A DNA stretch of 64,000 nucleotides from Nostoc sp. CHAB 5834 (GCA_020829485.1 JAIVFU010000003.1:109216-173215), one strand, 5' to 3'. Counted from the stretch's first letter, positions 9,263 through 20,735 are shown. Translations and numbers: made by a program. The notes: generated by a model not told the origin, from the sequence alone.

Positions 9263-10368
9263 CTTTGAATATAAAATTGGTCGTTAAGTGGCAAATATGG
9301 CGTACCTATTACAGACATTAGTCCTAACGTACCAAAACTTTCGTACAGTGCGTTATACCATTTCAATTTAATAATAATGATACAAAGATACAAATACGTT
9401 GATAGGGGGGTGGCATTGCCCATTAGTGTCAACTTAAGGTGAAAGGTAGTAGACGATTTAAAAGATTGTCTTGTCAAGAGCCTCTGGCTGGAAACGAGTT
9501 TTTAAAGCATAAGACCGAACACCTAGTGAATCTTGGGTTTCACGTTGCTCAACTTAACCTATGCTTAATGCATCATTTTAGCTGTGCCACGCCACTACGT
9601 ATATTTCAAAAATTTCCCATATTCTTAATTTTACGTCAACTAGTTCTACTGGACTGATACTTTTGTATACATAGATACTCTATAATTGCACTCCTAACAG
9701 CTTGGCTATAAAGATGTGAATAAGTTACGTAATTATACTGTGACAGCATATACTATATTGTACTATTAATAATATATAAATCTCTTTTAATTTCAAGAAG
9801 GAGATTAACAGACAAAAACCTACTAGTAATTTAGACTTAAGTATCAGCATCAAAAACAGAGTTAAGCTGCTGATAAAATCATTTTTGCTGAATGATTTAA
9901 AAGTATCTAGATTAACGAATAAATGCCCCTTGGCAACGAGAAACTATACTTAATCAATTTTCGTCTGTCTATTTCATAGAAAGTTCGAGACAAGATTCTG
10001 TCAGTTAAAAATTTAACTTTTTCTTAAAAAGGAAGCAATAGCAATAGGCAGTAAGATATATCTTATCAAGAATAGAGCTAATAGTTGATTAGACTCTTTT
10101 TTGAAAGATACTCCACCCCTTGTAAGTAGTTTTGTATGTTAATCAAATAATTTCCTCAGCTACAAATTATACAGCTTTCCTGTCAGAAGTCTTGTTATAT
10201 AAAACTTCAGCCCGCGAAAAATACAAATTGTAGACCCGACAGTTGAGCTACATCTTTTGTAGCTACATCTTTATTTACAAAGCTATAAAACTTGAAAAGA
10301 TAATGCTGCCTTAGTAGTGAAGTGAAAGACAGAAACTAATTCAGAACTCCGATAAGGAGGATTTTGGG

Positions 10369-10446
10369 GTGTCATTAATTATCCGATTGCGCTCCTTCTT
10401 AGAACTAGCGTTAAGAATGTGGAAGTTCAGACCTTGCCTTTTATAA
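10369..10446 (+). CDS. Possible small protein or leader peptide, 25 residues
   Basis: A GTG codon at 10369 is preceded, at an eight-base distance, by a full aaggagg Shine-Dalgarno sequence (10354-10360), the strongest in this region. The frame encodes 25 residues beginning MSLIIRLRSFLELALRM and ends at a TAA. The peptide is amphipathic and basic. It lies about 230 bases upstream of the polysaccharide deacetylase gene on the same strand, so it could be a leader peptide or an independent small protein. No family is recognised. The case rests on the ribosome binding site alone. Confidence 0.3.
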   Translation: MSLIIRLRSFLELALRMWKFRPCLL

Positions 10447-10678
10447 ATAGATTGACATTAAACAGTACCTAGTATTGTATAAACGTTCGTCCAAATCTAG
10501 AGCATCTAGATTTCAGTTAAAGCTGTATAGTCTGTTTTGTCGATTGTGAATTTCCGTTATTTCCATTCCAATTTTCAGAGTTACCAGAAAGCAGCTGGTA
10601 TCTAAGATATCTAAAAAAATGTGCTATAACGTACCGTCATAACGTGGTTGATGGTTCGATCTTTGAAGGAGCTATGAG

Positions 10679-11587
10679 GTGGAAAACAATAAGTCGTTTC
10701 TGTGGCCAGAAGGAATATTAATTGCACTGCTTGCCTTATGTGGTGTTTTTAGCCTTGCTTTCATGATGCTTCTAAGACCAAATCCTTCGGAGGCTCAAAG
10801 TACACAGAGTATAAATGTAAAGGATGTAGCTGCAAACGTAGGAACTCAGCAGCGGATTGAAAAATTAAAGGCGGCAATGCTTACAAGTTGGCAGCAAGAA
10901 GCACAAACAAAAGGACTATCCTACGCTATACCATCACGTTTTCAAGGGGCAATAGTTAAAGCGGCAAAACTCACCAAGGAGGAAAAAGTAATTGCTCTCA
11001 CCTTTGATGATGGGCCTTGGCCTCAGACCACAGGGCAAGTACTAGATATTCTTAAGTCAAATAATATCAAAGGGACGTTTTTTGTGGTTGGGCAGAACCT
11101 AAAAAATTATCCAGAGTTAGGAAAGCAGATTGTTGTTCAAGGTCACGTCATTGCCAACCATACTTGGCATCACTGGTATCACTCTTTTAATCCACAAGCA
11201 GCTGCTTTTGAAATTGACCGCACAACAGATCTAATTTATCAAATTACAGGTGCTAAAACAAATCTATTCAGACCGCCTGGTGGCATCCTACACAATGGAT
11301 TAGCTGCTTATGCTAAAGGCCAAAAATATACTGTGGTGATGTGGTCTGCTGACTCCACAGACTACAAGTTACCAACTGTACCAAAGTTGATCAATAACGT
11401 GATTAGAGATTCTAAACCTGGTGGTATTGTCCTAATGCATGATGGTGGTGGGAACCGTTCCAGGACTGTGCAAGCTTTACCAGAAATTATTAGCAACTTT
11501 AGAAAGCAAGGCTATCGCTTTGTTACTATTCCAGAACTTTTAGAAATAGAAGATGCAGACCAAAAGCTGCTTGCTAACAAAAAGTAA
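10679..11587 (+). CDS. Polysaccharide deacetylase (NodB domain, CE4), membrane-anchored
   Basis: This 302-residue enzyme should remove N-acetyl or O-acetyl groups from an extracellular or periplasmic polysaccharide such as peptidoglycan or an exopolysaccharide. A signal anchor lies at residues 10-33. The NodB domain carries motif 1 TFDDGP (Asp110, Asp111), motif 2 HTWHH (metal ligands His161 and His165), motif 3 RPPGG, motif 4 WSADSTDYK and motif 5 IVLMHDGGG, all intact, so it is probably active and metal-dependent. Translation begins at GTG, with gaaggagc upstream as ribosome binding site. It stands alone. The exact substrate cannot be inferred. Confidence 0.9.
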   Translation: MENNKSFLWPEGILIALLALCGVFSLAFMMLLRPNPSEAQSTQSINVKDVAANVGTQQRIEKLKAAMLTSWQQEAQTKGLSYAIPSRFQGAIVKAAKLTKEEKVIALTFDDGPWPQTTGQVLDILKSNNIKGTFFVVGQNLKNYPELGKQIVVQGHVIANHTWHHWYHSFNPQAAAFEIDRTTDLIYQITGAKTNLFRPPGGILHNGLAAYAKGQKYTVVMWSADSTDYKLPTVPKLINNVIRDSKPGGIVLMHDGGGNRSRTVQALPEIISNFRKQGYRFVTIPELLEIEDADQKLLANKK

Positions 11588-11855
11588 TTATTAATTATGG
11601 GCAATTAGTCAATCGTAATTGGCTAAAAACTAAAATTATATTTTTTGCTTAGAATGCCTTATTTCTGATTGAAGTTTAGACGTGTACAACACGGCGAAAA
11701 GAACATATCATTTAAAATGGCGCAAGAAGCTCGGAATACAATTATTTTGACTTTTGACTTTTGACTTCCGCCTTGTAGTACTAGTCAGGAGTGCAAAACT
11801 AAAGAACAAATCAACTTAAAACTTGATGAATAATCTTGGCAATTCAAATGACGGT

Positions 11856-12599
11856 TTAACCCAGTAATGGAGAGGCAATAACTGTCCAAGTTGCCATATA
11901 TGTTCCAGCGTACTTATTGGAATAGTTAGTAGTGCTATCGGGAACAAACCAGTCAGGAGTTTTCTTCTGCTCTCTAACTTTTTTGTCCAAGCCAATTTGT
12001 AGGGAAATATTCTCGTAAACAATTTTTGCGTTTACAACTTTCAGCAATTTTTCTAGCAACTTTTGTAGCCATTCTGCCCGAACATAAAGATTATGGGATG
12101 GATGGTCGCCATAAGCAAAAGGTACAATAAGCACCAAATATCCTTTCTCGCTTATTAGTTTGTCCAAACAGAATTGAACGAGTTCTTGATCGTCCTTTTG
12201 TTCTAGTGTTTCCTTATCGACATTGTGAAATAGCAAGCCGCCTAGGACGACGGCATCAAATTTTTGATTTTCTGAAGCCAATTCTGGCAGTGCTACCGAT
12301 AAATCTTTAGCAGCAAACTTCTGGTTTGGGTATAGCTTTGAACAGTACTGAATCGCAGCTTCACTGTGATCTATCCCAAAGTAGTCACATCGCTCAGGTA
12401 GATATTTATTCAAAGCCGCATTGCCACATCCTAAATCTAACAAAGAGAATGAACTTTGCTTAAAAGCTTCATTGAGATACCAAACTGATGGTGTGTATCG
12501 AGTAGTATTTTCAGAAGATTCAAAGTATGAATAATAATCATCTTGAAAACGTTCTTCTTCAGAAGTTTTGCGATCAGGAGCTTGCTCTTCTATAAGCAT
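11856..12599 (-). CDS. SAM-dependent methyltransferase
   Basis: This 247-residue protein has a class I methyltransferase core. Motif I is LLDLGCGNAALNKYLP (about residues 54-69), followed by the acidic loop YFGIDHSEAAIQYC. The post-II segment is FDAVVLGGLLFHNV. The best general match is the Methyltransf_11/25 type, which covers many small-molecule and lipid methylations, so the substrate is open. The N-terminal 30 residues are acidic and contain repeated Glu and Tyr. It is flanked by about 270 and 390 bases without genes and looks monocistronic. No nearby pathway gene hints at a role. Confidence 0.8.
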   Translation of the reverse strand: MLIEEQAPDRKTSEEERFQDDYYSYFESSENTTRYTPSVWYLNEAFKQSSFSLLDLGCGNAALNKYLPERCDYFGIDHSEAAIQYCSKLYPNQKFAAKDLSVALPELASENQKFDAVVLGGLLFHNVDKETLEQKDDQELVQFCLDKLISEKGYLVLIVPFAYGDHPSHNLYVRAEWLQKLLEKLLKVVNAKIVYENISLQIGLDKKVREQKKTPDWFVPDSTTNYSNKYAGTYMATWTVIASPLLG

Positions 12600-12720
12600 T
12601 TTTATAGACTAATCCTACTTGTTATTAAATACTTATATAGAAGTTTACCAGCATTTAGGTAATGGCTTCTATACCCAATTAGGTAGATTTCAGGACAGTG
12701 TTGATATCGACTTTATTACC

Positions 12721-12820
12721 TAGACTTACGCAATAAGGTAGATGCTGCATGGGCTTGCCGCAGGCTATCGCAGAGGGCACAGAGAAATCAGAGTTTGAGA
12801 GATATTTTGCGTAAGTCCCA
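12721..12820. mobile_element. MITE-like element with gacttacgcaa ends
   Basis: An 11-bp perfect inverted repeat, gacttacgcaa (12723-12733) and ttgcgtaagtc (12807-12817), bounds about 95 bp without coding capacity. The same end sequence bounds the element at 47337-47514. The inside (gaggctatcgcagagggcac-like text) is typical of non-autonomous Nostocales elements. Confidence 0.6.
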
Positions 12821-12860
12821 GCTCAGTCACTTTTGTTGCCTAGTTGTGAATCATTTAGTG

Positions 12861-12887
12861 ATATTCCCCCTTAAAAAGGGGGAATAT
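12861..12887. repeat. Palindrome with atattcccccttt arms
   Basis: A near-perfect palindrome (atattccccctt with aagggggaatat around a short A-rich loop) lies about 100 bases beyond the glsF stop. It could end the glsF transcript, but no U-run follows on the minus strand. Confidence 0.45.
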
Positions 12888-12987
12888 TTTGCTCTCTACA
12901 GTCTTTTGAGGGGTAAATTCAGCTGACTGTTTTAGGTGTCTAAACGGGAGAATGGCTTAAGGCATAGTAGGAGAACAGTTACAGTTA

Positions 12988-15900
12988 CTAATGACTGCTT
13001 ACTAAACTGAACTCAGTTGTTTTTTCAGGATCAGCTTCGGGACTATTAGCTTCAGAAGGTGGAACTAACTGCCAGAATTTTGGCAAAAATTCTTCCCAGT
13101 TTTGCAGAATTTTATTCGCCTTTGGTGAACCAGTGCGTTCCGCATGAGTTTTGATTAACTCTTGCAGTTGTTTTGCACCTGCTTCTGTAATCACCCGTTG
13201 GATTTTGACAATTTCCGGGTTGACTAACTCACGGAATGAGTCGTTTTCATCTAAGAAGTATGCCAGTCCACCAGTCATTCCAGCTGCTACGTTACGTCCT
13301 ACTTTGCCGAGGACAACAATCACACCACCAGTCATGTATTCACAGCAGTGATCCCCAGCGCCTTCAATCACTGCTATGGCTTTGGAGTTTCTTACAGCAA
13401 AACGCTCTCCTGCTAAACCGTTGGCAAATAACATCCCACCAGTAGCACCATAGAGGCACGTATTGCCAACTATCACGTTTTGTGATGCGTCATAGGTAGC
13501 ATCAGTTGGAGGTTTGATGATGATTTCACCACCATGCATCCCCTTACCTACGTAGTCGTTTGCCTCTCCTTTCAGCGTCAGAATTATACCAGGGAGGTTG
13601 AACGCACCAAAGCTTTGGCCAACACTACCTGTAAAGTTGAGATTAATTTGTCCTTCAAAGTCGCTATCACCGTATTGAGAAGCGATCGCTCCCGCTAATC
13701 TTGTGCCTACTGTTCTGTCAGTATTGACAATAGGGTAAGTCTTGGTGACAGTGGACTGATCCCTAATGGCAGCCTGAATTTCGGGATCGGCAAGCATCTT
13801 GTCATCTAAAACTACGCCGTTGCTGTGGACTTCTTCATGCAGCAACCAACTACGATTGTCTCTGGTATCTGGTAGCTTCAGTAAACAGTCCAGGTTGAGC
13901 GATCGCGTTTTGGTGAGTTTTGCCTCTGGGCGCAGTTTCAACAAATCTGCACGTCCAATGATTTCTGACAAAGAACGGTAGCCAAGTCGTGCTAACAAAC
14001 TACGCACTTCTTCGGCGATGAAGTAGAAGAAGTTAACAACCTGTTCCGGTATTCCCGTAAACCGCTTGCGGAGTTCTTCTTTTTGAGTAGCAACACCCAC
14101 AGGGCAGGTGTTCATGTGGCAAACTCGCGCCATGATACAGCCTTCAGCAATCATGGCGATGGAGCCAAAACCGAATTCTTCACCGCCCATCAATGCACCT
14201 ATTACCACATCCCAGCCACTCTTGAGTCCGCCATCTACGCGCAAAATCACGCGATCGCGCAGGCTATTTTCCATCAAGACGCGATGCACTTCACTTAAAC
14301 CCAATTCCCACGGTGAACCCGCGTGTTTAATCGAACTTAGTGGCGATGCACCTGTACCACCATCATGTCCAGAAATCTGGATAATATCAGCGTTTGCTTT
14401 GGCTACACCAGCTGCGATCGTGCCAATGCCAACTTCTGCAACTAGCTTCACCGACACCTTGGCTTTGGGATTAATTTGGTGCAGATCAAAAATCAGTTGC
14501 GCTAAGTCTTCAATCGAATAAATATCGTGGTGGGGTGGTGGTGAAATCAGCGTGACACCTGGCTTCGAGCGCCTTAACATCGCAATGTATTGGCTTACCT
14601 TGGGGCCTGGTAGCTGTCCACCTTCTCCAGGTTTAGCACCTTGGGCAATTTTGATTTCAATTTGTTTGGCGTTGACTAGGTACTCTGGTGTAACACCAAA
14701 GCGTCCTGATGCAACTTGCTTGATGGCACTATATGCTTTATCACCATTCCGCAATCCTTTTAAATGAGGTAGGGTTGGCGAATGACCAGACTCGTCTACA
14801 TCATCTAGAACTGTATAGCGGACTGGATCTTCGCCGCCTTCTCCAGAGTTAGATTTACCGCCAATGCGGTTCATAGCGATCGCTAAAGTTTCATGAGCTT
14901 CTCTTGACAAAGCGCCTAAAGACATGCCACCTGTGCAGAAACGTTTGACAATTTCAGTTACCGACTCTACTTCTTCTATAGGAATTGAGGTGCGTTGCTT
15001 GCCGCCGTAGGCATCGCCTTGGAAGTCTAGCAAGTCCCGCAAGGCTGTTACTGGCCTACCTTGGAGGTGCTTTTTGTAAACTTCGTAGTGGTCGTAGTTT
15101 TTGCCATCTAAAGCCTTATGCAGCGCCTTAACCATTTCTGGGCTATTCATGTGGTATTCGCCGCCCGGACGGTACTGCACAAAGCCCAGGTTTTGTAACT
15201 TATTGGTCGTCAGTTCTGGGAAAGCTTTGCTGTGGAAGGAAAGCACTTCATCAGCCAGTTCCCTAACACTCAAACCACCGATGCGGGAAGTCGTACCACG
15301 GAATCCCAGTTCGATTAAATCTCCACCGATGCCAATAGCTTCAAAGATTTGGGCTGCTTGATAGCTGGAGAGCAGAGAAATTCCCATCTTGGAGAGAATT
15401 TTTAGCAAACCTGACTCTACTGCTTTGCGATAGTTTCCTAAAGCTTGTTCTAGGGTGAGGGTGGGAATTTTTTGCACACCCATTAACTTTTGAGTTTTAG
15501 GATCAGACCACCAATCACGCACCGTATCTAAAGCCATATACGGACAAACTGCACCAGCACCGTAGCCAATGAGACAAGCAAAGTGATGAGTACTCCAGCA
15601 TTGAGCAGTATTGACAATCAGGGATGTTTTCATTCGCAACCCTTCCCGAATCAGGTGATGATGTACAGCACCCACTGCTAACAGGGGAGGAATATATGTA
15701 TTTTCTGGGCTGATACCGTCATTTGCCTTATCGCTTAAGATTAAAATCTTTGCACCTGCGCGGACTGATTCAGCTGCTTGTGCTTGTAAAGATTGGATTG
15801 CGGCCTTTAATCCTTCAGGGCCGGTAGCGATCGCAAATAGGGTTGACAACTCAGCCGTAGCAAATCCTGACAACTTAATTGCCTCTAATTCACCATCCGT

Positions 15901-17691
15901 TAACACTGGCGACTCAAGCTTCAATCTTCGAGCATATTCTGGCTTGGGTTCTAATAAGTTACCCCGTTCACCCAGTTCTACTTTCAAAGACATGACTAGC
16001 TTTTCGCGTAGGGGATCAATTGCCGGGTTCGTCACCTGAGCAAAACGCTGTTTGAAATAGTCATAAAGCAGGTGGGGTTTTGTTGACAGCACTGCTAAAG
16101 GAATATCATCCCCCATGCAGAAAGTCGGTTCTGAACCTGCGATCGCCATTGGATGAATCACCATTTCTACATCTTCTGTAGTGTAGCCAAAGGCAGTTTG
16201 CAGCTGAAGCAATGTTTGCTTGTCAATTGTCACTTGTCCTTGGTCATTTGTCATTTGTCCTTTGCCATTGCCATTTGCTAATGACGGATGACCAATGACC
16301 AATGACTTTAATTCTTGACGGTACTGTTGCAGCCATTCCCCATAAGGGTGCTGCTTGGCAATGCGCTGCTTAATCTCCCAATTCTTCAGGACTTCATGGT
16401 TTACTAAATCCACGGCAATCATTTGCCCTGGGCCGAGTCTACCTTTTTCGACAATATCGGCTTCTGGAAAGTCCACTACACCAGCTTCCGAAGCTACAAC
16501 AATGTAGTCATCTTTGGTGATCAGGTAGCGAGCTGGTCTTAAGCCATTACGATCTAGTGTTGCACCAACTTTTTTCCCATCACTAAATACTAAAAGTGCT
16601 GGCCCGTCCCATGCTTCTTGCAGTCCACTATAATATTCGTAGAAATCAACAATTTCTGGATAGTTACGTAAAGAAGGCTGATTTTGGTAAGCCTCTGGAA
16701 CCATAATCATTAAAGCTTCCAAAGGGCTGCGTCCAGAACACACCAGTAATTCAAAAACGTTGTCTAGGGTAGCTGAGTCGCTGTTATCAATATGAACTAA
16801 TGGCTTGAGTTCCTTAATGCGATCGCTCCATACAGGATGATTCAGGCTAGCTTCTCGTGCCATCATCCAGTTGATGTTACCCAACAAAGTATTGATTTCG
16901 CCGTTGTGACCCAAAAGCCGCATTGGTTGAGCTAGTAGCCACTTAGGCATTGTGTTGGTACTAAAGCGGCGGTGATAGACAGCAAAGGCGCTTTTGTAAG
17001 CTGGATTCTTTAAATCGTCATAAAAGTCGCCCAATACGGCAGAACGCACCATGCCTTTATAGACAATTGTGCGGCTTGACAACGAGCAGATATAAAATTC
17101 TTCTGAGATGTTGGTTGCAACTTTACTAATTCGGCGGCGGGTAATGTACAACTGCCGTTCTAATTCATCGCCGCTTTTGTCAATAGAAGCTAACAAAACT
17201 TGTTCAATCTGGGGTTGATTTTCTCTTGCTTGTACCCCAAGTAAATCAGGTTGCACTGGCACAACTCGCCATCCCAGTACAATGAATTTTTCTTCAACAG
17301 CTATTTGCTCAACTGCCGCTCTAGCTTTTTGTGCTGCTTGTTGGTCTTGTGGTAGAAATATCATCCCAACAGCTATATTATTGATGGATGCAAGTTCCTT
17401 TCCACTTTCGGCAAAGTCTTGTTGGAACAACTCCCAAGGGATAGCTGTCAATACTCCAGCACCATCACCAGAATCTTGATCGGCGCTACAACCTCCCCGG
17501 TGTTCTAAGCAGGTTAAAGCAGCTAAGGCTTTTTCGACAATTTCGTGGCTGGTATGATTTTGGCGATGAGCAATAAAACCTACACCACAGGCATCTCGTT
17601 CTTCTACTAACCACTTTTGCCCCTGATAGGTATCTCTTGAGTTGATATTCGCTGTGATTTGTTGGTCTTGATTCATCGATTTATTATTCAT
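12988..17691 (-). CDS. glsF: Ferredoxin-dependent glutamate synthase (Fd-GOGAT)
   Basis: This 1567-residue enzyme makes two glutamates from glutamine and 2-oxoglutarate using reduced ferredoxin, and with glutamine synthetase forms the main ammonium assimilation route. The class II glutaminase domain begins at Cys35 ([11 protein letters not shown]), which becomes the N-terminal nucleophile after removal of a 34-residue propeptide. The FMN synthase domain includes [19 protein letters not shown]. The 3Fe-4S cysteines are in [15 protein letters not shown]. The C-terminal GXGXG beta-helix domain follows (GEIIIKPP to GGLAYFLD). Size and lack of a small NADPH subunit nearby favour the ferredoxin type. 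An in-frame insertion of about 27 residues (around 461-488) is encoded by the gtcatt/gacaaat heptamer repeat at 16228-16309. The gene is monocistronic. Confidence 0.97.
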   Translation of the reverse strand: MNNKSMNQDQQITANINSRDTYQGQKWLVEERDACGVGFIAHRQNHTSHEIVEKALAALTCLEHRGGCSADQDSGDGAGVLTAIPWELFQQDFAESGKELASINNIAVGMIFLPQDQQAAQKARAAVEQIAVEEKFIVLGWRVVPVQPDLLGVQARENQPQIEQVLLASIDKSGDELERQLYITRRRISKVATNISEEFYICSLSSRTIVYKGMVRSAVLGDFYDDLKNPAYKSAFAVYHRRFSTNTMPKWLLAQPMRLLGHNGEINTLLGNINWMMAREASLNHPVWSDRIKELKPLVHIDNSDSATLDNVFELLVCSGRSPLEALMIMVPEAYQNQPSLRNYPEIVDFYEYYSGLQEAWDGPALLVFSDGKKVGATLDRNGLRPARYLITKDDYIVVASEAGVVDFPEADIVEKGRLGPGQMIAVDLVNHEVLKNWEIKQRIAKQHPYGEWLQQYRQELKSLVIGHPSLANGNGKGQMTNDQGQVTIDKQTLLQLQTAFGYTTEDVEMVIHPMAIAGSEPTFCMGDDIPLAVLSTKPHLLYDYFKQRFAQVTNPAIDPLREKLVMSLKVELGERGNLLEPKPEYARRLKLESPVLTDGELEAIKLSGFATAELSTLFAIATGPEGLKAAIQSLQAQAAESVRAGAKILILSDKANDGISPENTYIPPLLAVGAVHHHLIREGLRMKTSLIVNTAQCWSTHHFACLIGYGAGAVCPYMALDTVRDWWSDPKTQKLMGVQKIPTLTLEQALGNYRKAVESGLLKILSKMGISLLSSYQAAQIFEAIGIGGDLIELGFRGTTSRIGGLSVRELADEVLSFHSKAFPELTTNKLQNLGFVQYRPGGEYHMNSPEMVKALHKALDGKNYDHYEVYKKHLQGRPVTALRDLLDFQGDAYGGKQRTSIPIEEVESVTEIVKRFCTGGMSLGALSREAHETLAIAMNRIGGKSNSGEGGEDPVRYTVLDDVDESGHSPTLPHLKGLRNGDKAYSAIKQVASGRFGVTPEYLVNAKQIEIKIAQGAKPGEGGQLPGPKVSQYIAMLRRSKPGVTLISPPPHHDIYSIEDLAQLIFDLHQINPKAKVSVKLVAEVGIGTIAAGVAKANADIIQISGHDGGTGASPLSSIKHAGSPWELGLSEVHRVLMENSLRDRVILRVDGGLKSGWDVVIGALMGGEEFGFGSIAMIAEGCIMARVCHMNTCPVGVATQKEELRKRFTGIPEQVVNFFYFIAEEVRSLLARLGYRSLSEIIGRADLLKLRPEAKLTKTRSLNLDCLLKLPDTRDNRSWLLHEEVHSNGVVLDDKMLADPEIQAAIRDQSTVTKTYPIVNTDRTVGTRLAGAIASQYGDSDFEGQINLNFTGSVGQSFGAFNLPGIILTLKGEANDYVGKGMHGGEIIIKPPTDATYDASQNVIVGNTCLYGATGGMLFANGLAGERFAVRNSKAIAVIEGAGDHCCEYMTGGVIVVLGKVGRNVAAGMTGGLAYFLDENDSFRELVNPEIVKIQRVITEAGAKQLQELIKTHAERTGSPKANKILQNWEEFLPKFWQLVPPSEANSPEADPEKTTEFSLVSSH
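16228..16309. repeat. Heptamer repeat inside the glsF coding sequence
   Basis: About 82 bases of gtcatttgtc, cttggtcatt and complementary gaccaatgac units lie in frame within glsF and encode a Gly/Asn/Gln-rich linker ([17 protein letters not shown]). The same units occur in intergenic DNA at 27811-27880, 38741-38773 and 39697-39745. The two ends are complementary, so the DNA can fold back. Confidence 0.75.
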
Positions 17692-18689
17692 ACCCTGTTC
17701 CTGAAGTATTGAGTTACCAATTTTGCCACTACGTTATGGGAAAAAATTTCTAAGTTCAGCGATGGAAAAATATTCAAGCACCGAAATTTAGGGAAAAAAA
17801 ATTTTAACTTCGGTTTTACTTTGTTAGTTCACCCGTGTTAAAATTTTCTCGTATTTTTTATGTATTTATGCGGTGTTAGACAACTTACCTCCGCCAAGAC
17901 ATCATTTTTGCCCTGACAGTTTCTTTTTTATATTCTGAAGCTAAGTATTTTTTCAATTTTTTTTCCAGATGCACGCTAGCTACTCATGGAGCCTATTTCG
18001 GCTCACCTGAAACAAAACTAAAACTGAACGCTGCACTATTTTTTAAAGCCAAAGCCCAGATAATTCGTAATTGATCGTGACGATCAAGAACTCACTCTAA
18101 GCAATCGCGTTGCGTTTCTTAGAGAAGCTATGCTAAAGGCTTTACGCTACGCTACCTTAATTCGTGGTTGCAATCAGTGAGGGGTTGTACCCTCCATTGT
18201 CTTGTTAACCATTGAATTAAAAATTGAGTCTGAACTGGTGTACCCTTTTAATTACGAATTACGAATTACGAATTAGTAATTATTTGATTATCCCGATCCA
18301 GCAATAAAATCAGCGTATTACAATATATACCCATTTGACAATTCCCAAATATCGTTGTTGTCTAGAGTTTTGCCGCTTCTCAGTTAGCACATGTATTACT
18401 ATTAACTAGACCTTACTGAATTAGCAAAATTCAGCCAGGATTAAATATCTTAATCCAGTTTTGATAATCAAAACTACCGTGTATAGTGTGGTTAGAATTA
18501 GTGCCAGTTAAAACACTTGATTGCAGTGGCTTTAGCGTCTAAATAAATTGATTAGCGTTTAAAAGAGATAACTAGCCAATATATAGAATAGCATGTTTTT
18601 TCCAAAATAAACTCATGTTTTTTTTATATTCCCAAATAATTAGTTAGTTTATACCTTGGCTGAGAGTTTTCCAAAAAACCTAGTAAATT
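17692..18689. other. 1 kb region between divergent glsF and glycosidase-like gene
   Basis: No gene is supported. The part nearest glsF (17692-17900) is AT-rich and probably holds its promoter and leader; I looked for an NtcA box (GTA-N8-TAC) and found only near-misses such as gta-N6-tac at 17709. From about 18060 to 18275 there are remnants of the attacgaatt dispersed repeat family, including three attacgaatt units in a row near 18253-18275. Confidence 0.6.
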
Positions 18690-20735
18690 ATGGTAAAAAT
18701 GCCGAATTATTGCCAATCAGGGAATGGCGATCGCAAAGCCCTCCGTAGGCATCGCAGATTTTTCCGGGCTACTGTGTCACCAATATTTTTAATAACACTA
18801 TGCTTAACTGCTACCTGTACTACTAACGCCCAATCAATACCAAAGCTGATCTCCCAGTTACCTGCACCTGCTTTAACAGGCGTAGTATCCTCTGGTAATC
18901 AAATTTCCCTCAATGGTCGTACTCTACCAGGAACTTGGTTCCAGCGACCTGGAAAAGCTGGTCAGATTACAACTCATCTGAGTGATGGGGCATTTAGGCA
19001 GTTAATTGGAGTAAATTTTTTAAACAGTAGTAACTCAGCAAGGCAACCAATACAGTGGTTTTCATCGGTGACAAAGCCACTGGTTTTATCCACCAAGCTA
19101 CTAGGCGCATATCGCTATTTGGATATTAGCAATTTTGCTCAAACATCTGGATGGGAAATCCGAACCAATGGCAATATTTTGGTGATTGCTACCCCAAAAG
19201 CACAAATTACAAATATTGTTCAGAGCCAGGAACCTCCAGAGGCGAGTGCCCCTTTGCAACAGGCTCGGATTCTTGTCAATTTAGATCATCCAACTCCCTG
19301 GCAAGTTGCACAAGGGTCAATTATTAAAAAAATTGATCCATCCCTCGATCCAGACACACCAACCCCAAAATCCACTGTACCGCCAAATAGAGAGTGGACA
19401 ATTACCCTGGATGGAATAGCCGATCCCCTTTTGATAGAACGCTATACCCCCCAGCCAGCAGTAGTACCAGCAACACCACCAACATTGCTGCCAAACTTGC
19501 TCAAACAATTATTACCAGTTACACCAACACAACCAATACCACCACCCCCAGCCCCTGAACCACTGATTCAACAAGTGGAGGTGGTGAAAAACCAAACTAT
19601 TATTAGTCTGAGCGTTCCCTTCGGTTTATCGCCTCAAGTTAGTACTGTAGATAACCCCAATCGCCTGATTATCGATATTCGACCCGATCCCCTAGAAGAA
19701 CGAGATATTACTTGGGCCCCAGGATTGCGCTGGCGACAGCATTATGTCAACTTAGGCACAGAACGCTTCCCGGTGGTTTGGTTAGAAGTTAATCCCCGTA
19801 AATTTGGGCTAATGCTGAAACCTATGTGGGCTAGTCCTAATGGGCTTGCGGGTACTGCTCCCTTAATTCAAACAGCACAACGTTACTTAGCAGTAGCTGG
19901 AATTAACGGTGGTTATTTTAACCGCAATAACAGATTGCCCTTGGGTGCGATTCGTCGGGATAATCAGTGGTTATCAGGCCCCATTCTCAACCGGGGTGCG
20001 ATCGCTTGGAATGATTCTGGCCAATTTTACTTCGGTCGTCTCACCTTAGAAGAAACTTTAATCACGGCAAATGACCAGCGCCTACCAATTCTGTTCCTTA
20101 ATAGCGGCTACGTCCAGAGTGGTATTGCTCGTTACACCCCAGCTTGGGGATCAACTTATACGCCCTTGACGGATAACGAAATTATTCTAGTGGTAGAGAA
20201 AGACCAAATTACTCAACAGTTACCAGGCGGCAAAGTTGGTGAAACGGCGGTTCCTATTCCCCAGGATGGCTATCTACTAACCTTACGCGCTAAGGCTGCT
20301 AGTGCTGCCTCACAGCTACCTATTGGAACCACAGTAAGTATTTCCAGTGCCACTGTTCCTACAGATTTTAGTCGTTATCCCCACATTATCGGAGCCGGGC
20401 CGCTATTAGTCCAAAACCGTCAAATTGTCCTCGATGCCAAAGGTGAAAAATTCAGCAATGCCTTTATTGCCGAAAAGGCAATTCGTAGTGGTATTTGCAC
20501 AACAGCAACAGGCACATTGATGATTACTGCCACACATAATCGTGCTGGCGGTTATGGCCCTAATTTGGCAGAACATGCCCAATTGCTGCAACAGATGGGC
20601 TGTGTGGATGCCCTAAATTTAGACGGAGGTAGTTCTACCAGCCTTTACCTAGGAGGACAACTACTCGATCGCTCCCCTAGTACAGCTGCTCGTGTTCATA
20701 ATGGAATTGGTATTTTCCTGAAACCACGATCATGA
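18690..20735 (+). CDS. Secreted phosphodiester glycosidase family (NAGPA domain) protein
   Basis: This 681-residue protein has an N-terminal signal sequence (hydrophobic core about residues 29-45, ISPIFLITLCLTATCTT-like), so it acts outside the cytoplasm. The middle contains a proline-rich linker (residues about 255-300) and a beta-rich segment with RLIIDIRPD that resembles AMIN-type wall-binding domains. The C-terminal 300 residues match the NAGPA/phosphodiester glycosidase domain: INGGYFNRNNRLPLGAIRRD and the closing DALNLDGGSSTSLYLGG, both diagnostic. Bacterial members are thought to act on envelope polysaccharides or their phosphodiester links; the substrate here is unknown. It is monocistronic and followed by a heptamer repeat array. 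Confidence 0.85.
   Translation: MVKMPNYCQSGNGDRKALRRHRRFFRATVSPIFLITLCLTATCTTNAQSIPKLISQLPAPALTGVVSSGNQISLNGRTLPGTWFQRPGKAGQITTHLSDGAFRQLIGVNFLNSSNSARQPIQWFSSVTKPLVLSTKLLGAYRYLDISNFAQTSGWEIRTNGNILVIATPKAQITNIVQSQEPPEASAPLQQARILVNLDHPTPWQVAQGSIIKKIDPSLDPDTPTPKSTVPPNREWTITLDGIADPLLIERYTPQPAVVPATPPTLLPNLLKQLLPVTPTQPIPPPPAPEPLIQQVEVVKNQTIISLSVPFGLSPQVSTVDNPNRLIIDIRPDPLEERDITWAPGLRWRQHYVNLGTERFPVVWLEVNPRKFGLMLKPMWASPNGLAGTAPLIQTAQRYLAVAGINGGYFNRNNRLPLGAIRRDNQWLSGPILNRGAIAWNDSGQFYFGRLTLEETLITANDQRLPILFLNSGYVQSGIARYTPAWGSTYTPLTDNEIILVVEKDQITQQLPGGKVGETAVPIPQDGYLLTLRAKAASAASQLPIGTTVSISSATVPTDFSRYPHIIGAGPLLVQNRQIVLDAKGEKFSNAFIAEKAIRSGICTTATGTLMITATHNRAGGYGPNLAEHAQLLQQMGCVDALNLDGGSSTSLYLGGQLLDRSPSTAARVHNGIGIFLKPRS

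Larger units (their letters stand above)
8964..10678. other. 1.7 kb gene-free region
   Basis: No convincing protein gene of normal size is present. The long frames here are AT-rich and low in complexity. Recognisable items are a tandem hairpin plus T-run at 9209-9262, a short ORF with a strong ribosome binding site at 10369-10446, and a ttgaca box at 10452-10457 with a tataaa at 10478 (spacer 20, longer than ideal). The remainder is AT-rich with no repeat family I recognise. Confidence 0.6.

Noticed and set aside
8983..9477. A 164-codon minus-strand frame upstream of lepB
   Set aside because: AT-rich, low-complexity translation full of I, L, Y and K; no domain; it runs through the tandem hairpin/terminator on the other strand.
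9439..9657. A 72-codon plus-strand frame in the gene-free region
   Set aside because: No ribosome binding site, no family character and overlap with another unconvincing frame.
17692..17900. A glutamine-type riboswitch before glsF
   Set aside because: A short gcggaggtaag-like segment on the minus strand resembles a fragment of such motifs, but the other conserved parts were not found.
17692..18000. An NtcA-binding site (GTA-N8-TAC) upstream of glsF
   Set aside because: Only motifs with the wrong spacing were seen, such as gta-N6-tac near 17709; nitrogen control by NtcA is not supported by sequence here.
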